NCBI GenBank assembly: GCA_023375675.1
Contig: JALQBC010000038.1
Span: forward strand, 1 to 64,000
Length of the DNA stretch: 64,000 bases
Reading direction: 5' to 3'
Origin: Cytospora piceicola
Taxonomy: Eukaryota > Ascomycota > Sordariomycetes > Diaporthales > Cytosporaceae
The position numbers and the translations under genes are program-made. Positions 57,636 through 64,000 of this stretch are shown piece by piece. The stretch's first letter is position 1. Every line of letters begins with the position of its first letter. The notes under the pieces are model-generated. The model did not search any database and had not been told where the DNA came from. It saw nothing but the letters and a program-made list of their open reading frames with translations.

Positions 57636-58081
57636 TCCTCATCACGACCTGACCTCCCTGGCTTTCTAGAGCCGGATTAGGGAGGCTGAGTGTTTCTATA
57701 GGTGAGCATTTGGGTATGTTATACCACTGGGTGATGTGGAATCCCCTGGGATTATGATCGTTGAATACGGCTCCGATTGAGGAGAAATAGTGACGACACC
57801 GGAGGACTGACTTACTCGTTGACGGGTGGTACGTGCGCGAATTTTGATCAACCTTGCTATCGTTATCGTTATCGACCGTGTGGCTGTTCACAGTCAGTGG
57901 CTCAAATCGTCATCGCAGCCACAATAAAGACTTTCAGACGATCCCTCCAGTGCCCACTTATTACTTGGGCGCGCGCCTTGGTCTTGACATTGAAGGCTGC
58001 CGCAGTGGGGTGGTTTTTCTCAAATCCGGGGCCGCCTGAATATCTCTTCCCTTTTGTTCCTCGTAGAAGAGCATATTGAAA
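57636..58081. other. Divergent promoter of the J-protein and methionine aminopeptidase genes
   Basis: 446 bases between two start codons facing away from each other. No gene supported. Confidence 0.6.
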
Positions 58082-59536
58082 ATGGCGGACCAGGCTCCTA
58101 CAGAAGAGCTCGAGAAGCTCAAGGGTACAGTGACCCCCAGAGATTGCTGCCACTGGCTCTTGAAACGTCTAACATATAATCACAGTGCAGGACGCTACCA
58201 AGGCCGAGGGGCAAGGTGCTGCCGCCGACCACGACAGCGAAGGCTCCGACGACGAGGCGGACGAGGGCGCGCAAGTAGAAGGAGAAGGAGCCGCCAAGAA
58301 GAAGAAGAAGAAGAACAAGAAGAAGAAGAAGAAGAAGAAGGCCACCACACAGTCCGACCCGCCCAGGGTCCTCCTGTCGCAGCTCTTCCCCAACGGCACC
58401 TACCCGGCGGGCGAGGAGGTCGAGTACGACGGCGATGAGAACCGCTACCGCACGACGAGCGAGGAGGTGCGGGAGAGGGAGCGCCTCCTGATGAACGACG
58501 ACTTCCTGCGGGACTACCGGCACGCGGCCGAGACGCACCGGCAGGTGCGGCAGTGGGCGCAGGGGTGGATCCAGCCGGGCATGGCGCTGACCGACATCGC
58601 CAACGGCATCGAGGACAGCGTGCGCGCGCTGGTCGGGCACTCGGGGCTGGACGAGGGCGACGCCATCGTGGCCGGCATGGGCTTCCCCACGGGCATGAAC
58701 CTCAACGACGTCGCGGCGCACTACACGCCCAACGCGGGCAACAAGATGGTGTTCGGGCAGGACGACGTCATCAAGATCGACATTGGCGTGCACGTCAACG
58801 GGCGCATCCTGGACAGCGCCTTCTCGATGGCTTTCGAGCCCAAGTACGACAACTTGTTGGCGGCTGTCAAGGCGGCTACCAACACGGGTGTCAAGGAGGC
58901 GGGTATCGATGCGCGGCTGGGTGAGATCGGTGGTGCTATCCAGGAGACGATGGAGAGCTACGAGATCGAGCTGGACGGCAAGACCTACCCCATCAAGTCG
59001 ATCCGGAATTTGAACGGACACACGATCCACCACTACAGCATCCACGGCGACAAGAGCGTGCCGATCGTCAAGACGGACGACCAGACCAAGATGGAGGAGG
59101 GCGACGTGTTTGCCATTGAGACCTTTGGTAGCACCGGAAACGGTTACGTCAGGGACCAGGGTGAGGTTTCGCACTACGCCCTCATGGCGGATGCGCCCAA
59201 GGTCGACCTCAGGCTGTCATCAGCCAAGTCGCTCCTCAACACCATCAAGAAGAACTTCGGCACACTGCCGTTCTGCAGGAGGTATCTTGACCGTATCGGC
59301 TGCGACAAGTACCTGTTGGGGTTGAACCACCTCGTCAACCAGGGTATTGTGCAGGACTACCCGCCTCTGGTTGACAAGAAGGGCTCATACACGGCCCAGT
59401 TCGAGCATGTAAGTTATGACGACCTCCACCCAACTATCTTTGAGGATATGTATATATTTACGATACTGACTGTGCCCAGACAATCCTGATCAAGCCGTCT
59501 TGCAAGGAGATCATCAGCAGAGGAGATGATTTCTAA
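58082..59536 (+). CDS. MAP2: Methionine aminopeptidase 2
   Basis: Removes the initiator methionine from nascent proteins in the cytosol. Exons 58082-58124, 58186-59408 and 59480-59536 give 440 residues. The N-terminal region has an acidic stretch and a long poly-lysine tract (about 52-66) that links type 2 enzymes to ribosomes. The pita-bread catalytic domain shows the expected metal ligands: Asp in KIDIGVHV (about 213), Asp in GRILDSAF (about 224), His in [11 protein letters not shown] (about 293), Glu in [10 protein letters not shown] (about 326) and Glu in TAQFEHT before the last intron. His in [11 protein letters not shown] (about 193) is the conserved substrate-side histidine. The last exon encodes [18 protein letters not shown]. 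The target of fumagillin belongs to this family. Confidence 0.97.
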
Positions 59537-61070
59537 ATTGCATGTGTCGAGCGATGTACCCCGTGTGGCATTTTGGGTCTAGATATCATGATAGCCATGA
59601 CCGACCAATGACGCGTTTTCAAAGAGAAGAAGAGGAGGTGACGAGGTTTCACGACGAAGTGTTGCAACCTGTGATACCGTCGGATACCGCTCACCGTGTA
59701 AACAATTGGCTAGTATGGTGATGACGTCCTTTTCTTGGTCACGGATGGCTTTGTGAGCCTGCGTATCGGTTCCCAGTGCTGTAGCGAAACTAGTGATTGG
59801 TCCATCTCGATTTAAAAGCCACTTACAGAGGCCTGAGGTATGGTATCGACTGGCTTGGATGCGGCTACCGGGTCGGATTGGCCGTGTGAGAAGTGGCTCC
59901 GTAATAATGCGAGATCCGATGACGACACTATTTCTTGCAGAATTGCTGGCGGGCCGGGGCAGGGTAGCAGTCCGCAGTCCGGGGGGAACAGGAAGCCGAT
60001 GGCAATTGACAGAAAGTCGGGATCGACTCTCTTGAGACGTCAAGTGAACCACATCCGGGTCATCAAGGGTCCAGAAGGGCTGTCATCTCTGGACCCTGAT
60101 GACAGCATGCGTAGAAAAAGAATTGGGCCCCTCGACGGTGTTTAGGGTTCTTTAGTTCAAAGCCTCGTGCTCCTGGCTCCTCACCAGTAACGAATCTCGG
60201 CCGGCCGATTTCGCCCTGTTTCTCTTGTGAAGGACCCAGGCTTTTTGCTCGCGGACCCGGGGAAGGTTTTTGGGATCCATGCCAAAAGGCCGGGGTAGAC
60301 AATGGTCAGGGTTCAGCACTATGCTGTCGCTAGCAGATTAACGCTGAGCAATGGGCCAAATTAGATAAGACTAGGATTGCAGACAACCTACTAATAGGTA
60401 CTTAGGTAGCTATCTAAACGAACCGGCACCTCCGCTCCACCGGGCCGCATTGACCTTTTCCTGCTCTGACTTAGCGGGCCAATCAGAAGGCCTAAATGTC
60501 CCCGCCTGGTTGACTGAAGATCCGATCTCTCTTCGTTATGACCCTTGTCACGGGCGGCGAACAAATTTTCGAGACTCCCAGGCCAGCCCCATAAAAGCGC
60601 GCATCCCTCCTTAAACCTTCACACCTCAGAGGCTATTTGTCGCCCTCTTTCCCCCCATCATATCCCCATTAAAGCTGTATACAGCTGCCAACCACTGTCT
60701 TTACGATTGCACATCAAGTATTCAGTCTTTCTAATCCGATAGACTTCTGATTTTTGCAAGAGTCTGATTTGGACAACACACGACACAAAAAATACACACC
60801 CGACACACGGAAGACTACTTTATTTTTAGAGATTCCGATTGATAAATCCGAATCAACCGCGACGCCTATCATCGCCGTTTGCCCACAATTATCACCGCGC
60901 CCGAATCGCGAAAAACCTCACCCCGAGAATTACGCGAAACTCCAAATAGGTTCGACAAAGCAGAACTCAAGAGAATCAATCAATTCGAGCACCTCCACTG
61001 TTGACGCTCCTATACGCTCATCACTTTCCATACCCTCCAAAAAAAAATCAAACCGTTACCGCCAGCCAAA
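59537..61070. other. Intergenic region, promoter and leader of the UPS2-like gene
   Basis: No supported gene. A TAGGTA motif lies at 60397-60415. From about 60,540 the plus strand is CT/CA-rich, a probable long 5' leader. Confidence 0.6.
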
Positions 61071-61640
61071 ATGAAGGTCTTTTCCAGCTCACACACCTTC
61101 AACTACTCCTGGGAGGAGGTATCAACCGCCAACTGGCGGAAATACTGCCCTTGGAACGACAAGGTCACCCACGTCGTCGCCGTCGACACCCTCAACCGCT
61201 CCGTCGACCCCACGACCGGCATCCTCCGCACCGAGCGCCTCATCACCTGCAAGCAGGCCGCGCCGGAGTGGGTCAAGGCCGTGCTCGGCGCGGGCGACTC
61301 GTCGCAGGTGTTCGAGACGTCGTACGTCGACCCGTCCAGCAGGACCGTCACCATGGTGTCGTGGAACCTGACGTGGTCCAACGTCATCAACTGCCAGGAG
61401 ACGGTCGTCTACAGGCCCATGAACGACCGCCAGACGCAGTTCGCCCAGGAGGCCAAGATCACGGCCCTGTGCGGCGGCTGGCAGAGGATAAAGAACAAGA
61501 TCGAGGACTTCTCGGTCAACCGCTTCAAGGACAACGCCGTCCTGGGCAAGGAGGGCTTCGAGGCCGTGCTCGCCATGAGCAGGCGGGTGTTTGCCGAGGA
61601 GAGGGAGAAGGAGAAGGCGGGCGTGGCTATGGCTGCATGA
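61071..61640 (+). CDS. UPS2: PRELI/MSF1-domain lipid-transfer protein (UPS2-like)
   Basis: Single exon, 189 residues. The PRELI domain fills almost the whole protein: the opening MKVFSSSHTFNYSWEEVSTA, then THVVAVDTLNRSVD, LRTERLITCKQAAPEW, VSWNLTWSNVI and the C-terminal helix FSVNRFKDNAVLGKEGFEAVL. The opening and the TERLIT segment fit UPS2/UPS3 better than UPS1. With Mdm35, such proteins carry phospholipid (phosphatidylserine for UPS2) across the mitochondrial intermembrane space. No presequence is present, as is normal for the family. A CA repeat lies just past the stop at 61668-61697. UPS1 versus UPS2 assignment is by eye. Confidence 0.9.
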   Translation: MKVFSSSHTFNYSWEEVSTANWRKYCPWNDKVTHVVAVDTLNRSVDPTTGILRTERLITCKQAAPEWVKAVLGAGDSSQVFETSYVDPSSRTVTMVSWNLTWSNVINCQETVVYRPMNDRQTQFAQEAKITALCGGWQRIKNKIEDFSVNRFKDNAVLGKEGFEAVLAMSRRVFAEEREKEKAGVAMAA

Positions 61641-62181
61641 ACTTGCTGCCAGGCTGCGCTTCCCTGACAACACACACACACACAAACACACACATCCAAA
61701 CCCACCATCAGTGCCCGCACGTTGGTCCAGACAAATTTGTTTAGACCGCATTTGCGGGTACCTATTCTAGCACACCGACCGAAAGTCTTGCGCATCGTCT
61801 CTGATGCCCTACGACCCGCATACGATCCTTTGATACAACCAGCATAGCGTTGATTTTTTGACACCACACCAAAATTGGGGCGAGGGAAGGGGATAAAGTA
61901 GAGCGATAGGAGTCCTCGGCTGTATTATGTAGACGGCGTTACGGAGATACCTCGAGCACTAGAAGGGGTTGGCTGATTTTCAAGGTCGCCGGACACGGCT
62001 TGACCATTTGATAGAGGATAGACACAAGTCACCAACTTTAAATAAGAAAAAGACTACTCTACTCAAAAACGTTCATTCGATCGTGACATGTGCATTACCC
62101 CACCACTCGCGATACCTACACGGTCTGGCTCGAGATGAGATAGAACGTTGGTGGAATGAATTTGAGCATATCGAAAAGAGT
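61641..62181. other. Region between convergent genes
   Basis: 3' flanks of the UPS2-like gene and the 135-residue gene, including a (CA)n run at 61668-61697. No gene supported. Confidence 0.6.
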
Positions 62182-62649
62182 TCATGTTGGAATCCGGCCC
62201 AGCTTCTCTAGGCATTTTTTCTCGTAAGTTTTCAATACAATCTGAAAATCACCATCTATGCCTTCCTCCCCACCATCGAACACCTTTGCGAGGAACGTGA
62301 CGGCCTCGTCGTATTTCCTGAAGAAGTACAGCTCCTCAACGGCATGCAACAGCTCCTGGGCCTCCTGCTTGGCTACCTTCTGGCCCAATGGTAGACTGAC
62401 CGTCTTACTAACCTGAAAGGATGTTAGCCTTGTGACATGAGAATCATCAGTGTGACTGGTTTGGCTGCTCACCTCGCCGTTCTCGACCTTTGGCCGGTAG
62501 TCTCGTTTCACTACCTGGAACTGGGCCTCAGACTGGCCCTTGCGGTCCACCTTGGTTGCCTGTGCGAAGCCATGGCTTATGTCGACGTCGTCCCCTTCTG
62601 AGTCTGAGATGGAGATGTTGAAGAGCCCCGAGTCGAAGTCGTCGTCCAT
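62182..62649 (-). CDS. Small acidic unknown protein, TPR-like C-terminal half
   Basis: Exons 62649-62473 and 62412-62182 give 135 residues. The 60-base intron (GTGAGC donor, GGCTAAC branch, TTTCAG acceptor) contains no stop and is a multiple of three, so an unspliced transcript would encode 155 residues. The N terminus is acidic (DDDFDSGLFNISISDSEGDD). The C-terminal half forms two amphipathic helices (QELLHAVEELYFFRKYDEAV, then DGDFQIVLKTYEKKCLEKL) that look like a single TPR-type helical hairpin. No catalytic motif or targeting signal was seen. It stands divergent to the P-loop kinase gene. The function is unknown. Confidence 0.75.
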   Translation of the reverse strand: MDDDFDSGLFNISISDSEGDDVDISHGFAQATKVDRKGQSEAQFQVVKRDYRPKVENGEVSSQTSHTDDSHVTRLTSFQVSKTVSLPLGQKVAKQEAQELLHAVEELYFFRKYDEAVTFLAKVFDGGEEGIDGDFQIVLKTYEKKCLEKLGRIPT

Positions 62650-63153
62650 CTTTATTATACTCGCACACCAACGACTGCTCTCGTCAGGCTCCCTTCGTTG
62701 TCCTCAGGTCAAAGTCCGAGGAGGTCGTTCAGGACCAGGTGTGTAACAGCTTCGCCGTTTGTTGTGGAACCAAGGAGGAAAAAACTGGGGAATGGGTTTG
62801 TCACACAATCTCCGTAGGGCTGCAGGTGTTGACATCAGGATGCAGGTTTTCTATGTGATAATGGGATGTTGTGGTTGCAAGTCAGGGAGAAAGAGAATGG
62901 ACGGTTGAACTATTTTAGGTGGGGCCCCATTTGTTGGTAATGGTCGACATGATGCAACATTGTGAAGGCCAATTGCTGCAGCCGCCCCTCCTCCCTCCTG
63001 TTCAGCCGTTATTTATTGGTCTTCAACGTCGTTCCGGAACTAACTGAATTCGAACTCTTATACTCATATCCGCCCATCATCTCCCATTATTTGTTCCATA
63101 CTTCTCATAATATTTCATATAGTACACAGTCATATTTCAACCGGTTAATCAAG
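62650..63153. other. Divergent promoter of the small acidic protein and the kinase gene
   Basis: About 0.5 kb between two start codons facing away from each other. No gene supported. Confidence 0.6.
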
Positions 63154-64000
63154 ATGGATGATCAAGTCAAACGGATAGTGGATAAGGTCTGGGACAAGTT
63201 CCTACAGACTCCATTAGAACGACGTTTCAGTGAGTGCCTCCCACTATCTCATCGAGGTGAAACTTCAGGGGCGCCTATATCTGTCTTGAGGGACGAACAA
63301 GTTGAGGATATATTGCTGGTATTGGAATGAAGGGATTGGACTGTCCAGATTGAAGAACCTCTTAACCATACCCCTACTCCTACCCCTGCTGCTTCACGGT
63401 ATCTAGCCCAAGGTGGCCCCCAGGACCTCAACACGATAGACACACACACGTAGACACAAAACAAAACAAACAAAGGCAACGACTGACCCGCCCCCTTCCC
63501 CAGTGATCGGCATCGGCGGCATCCCAGGCTCCGGCAAGACGACCCTCTCCCAGGTCGTGACGGCAGAGCTCAACAGGCGCCACGCCGCCCTGGGCCCCTC
63601 CCACCCCTCCCACACCCCGGGCCCCGTGGCCGCCTTCGTGCCCATGGACGGGTACCACCTGACGCGCGCGCAGCTCTCGGCCATGCCGGACCCGGCCGCG
63701 GCGCACGCCCGCCGCGGCGCCGAGTTCACCTTTGACGGCGCCTCGTTCCTGGGGCTCGTCCGGGCCCTGCGCGAGCCCCTCCCCGTTCCGCCGCCCCCCG
63801 CCGCCGCACCTGCCGCCGGGGCCTACCCGCCGGGCACGGTCCTGGCGCCGTCGTTCGACCACGCCGTCAAGGACCCCAAGGAGGACGACATCCCGATCCT
63901 GCCGTCCCACAGGCTCGTCGTGTTCGAGGGCAACTACGTCGCGCTCGACAAGGAGCCGTGGGCGTCGGCCGCGCGGCTGATGGACGAGGTCTGGTTCGTC
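63154..64000 (+). CDS. P-loop kinase, uridine kinase/Yfh7-like (5' part, cut by window end)
   Basis: Exons 63154-63229 and 63504 to beyond 64000. The long intron (274 bases, GTGAGT...CCCCAG) splices in phase to give RRFMIGIGGIPGSGKTT. The Walker A motif GIPGSGKT is at about 31-38. The substrate-region motif MDGYHLTRAQL follows, then a Pro/Ala-rich insert and RLVVFEGNYVAL, a Walker-B-like strand. This pattern belongs to the phosphoribulokinase/uridine kinase superfamily, closest to Yfh7-type proteins that phosphorylate small molecules of unknown identity. The C terminus lies outside the window, so length and lid region cannot be judged. Confidence 0.85.

Noticed and set aside
1..64000. CRISPR array, rRNA genes, viral insert
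   Set aside because: No regularly spaced repeats with unique spacers, no rRNA-like conserved stretches and no viral-type genes were seen.

Overview
The window is nuclear DNA of a filamentous ascomycete (Pezizomycotina), most likely a sordariomycete. Intron-poor genes lie on both strands. Their short introns (mostly 50-140 nt) have GTRNGT donors, CTAAC/CTGAC branch sites and YAG acceptors. The gene set fits this: quinate-type repressor, Zn2Cys6 regulator, secreted expansin-like protein, gamma-tubulin and PEX19. The species cannot be told from the sequence alone.

Layout. Bases 1-2385 are a degenerate GTAA/GTTA/GTAG tetranucleotide array, interrupted at 1741-2232 by a hAT-like miniature element with terminal inverted repeats and an 8-bp target duplication. 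A patch of perfect GC-rich hairpins and a 12-bp tandem repeat follows (2386-2880). A six-exon Zn2Cys6 regulator lies on the minus strand at 4.8-8.0 kb. About 10.5 kb (8.0-18.4 kb) then holds no convincing intact gene, although 12.7-15.4 kb has intron-like and protein-like fragments. A quinate repressor homologue (18.5-20.8 kb, minus) and a 1,686-residue phospholipase D (24.8-29.9 kb, minus) follow, separated by about 4 kb of gene-free DNA.

From 31 kb the window is a dense housekeeping region: gamma-tubulin, a 92-residue disordered protein behind two CRE sites, a 935-residue protein with an eIF4E-binding-like motif, a METTL7-type methyltransferase, a mitochondrial ADCK/UbiB kinase-like protein, an expansin-like secreted protein, a 263-residue unknown, PEX19, UBC9 (SUMO E2), asparagine synthetase behind two Gcn4/CPC1 sites, mitochondrial porin, a mitochondrial J-protein, methionine aminopeptidase 2, a UPS2/PRELI lipid-transfer protein, a 135-residue unknown, and the 5' part of a uridine-kinase/Yfh7-like P-loop kinase cut by the window end.

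The genes do not form a pathway cluster. The only theme is several mitochondrial proteins (ADCK-like, porin, J-protein, UPS2) close together, which is probably chance. No secondary-metabolite cluster, CRISPR array, rRNA or convincing tRNA was seen. Exon boundaries were derived by hand from reading-frame continuity and splice signals. No database search was possible.
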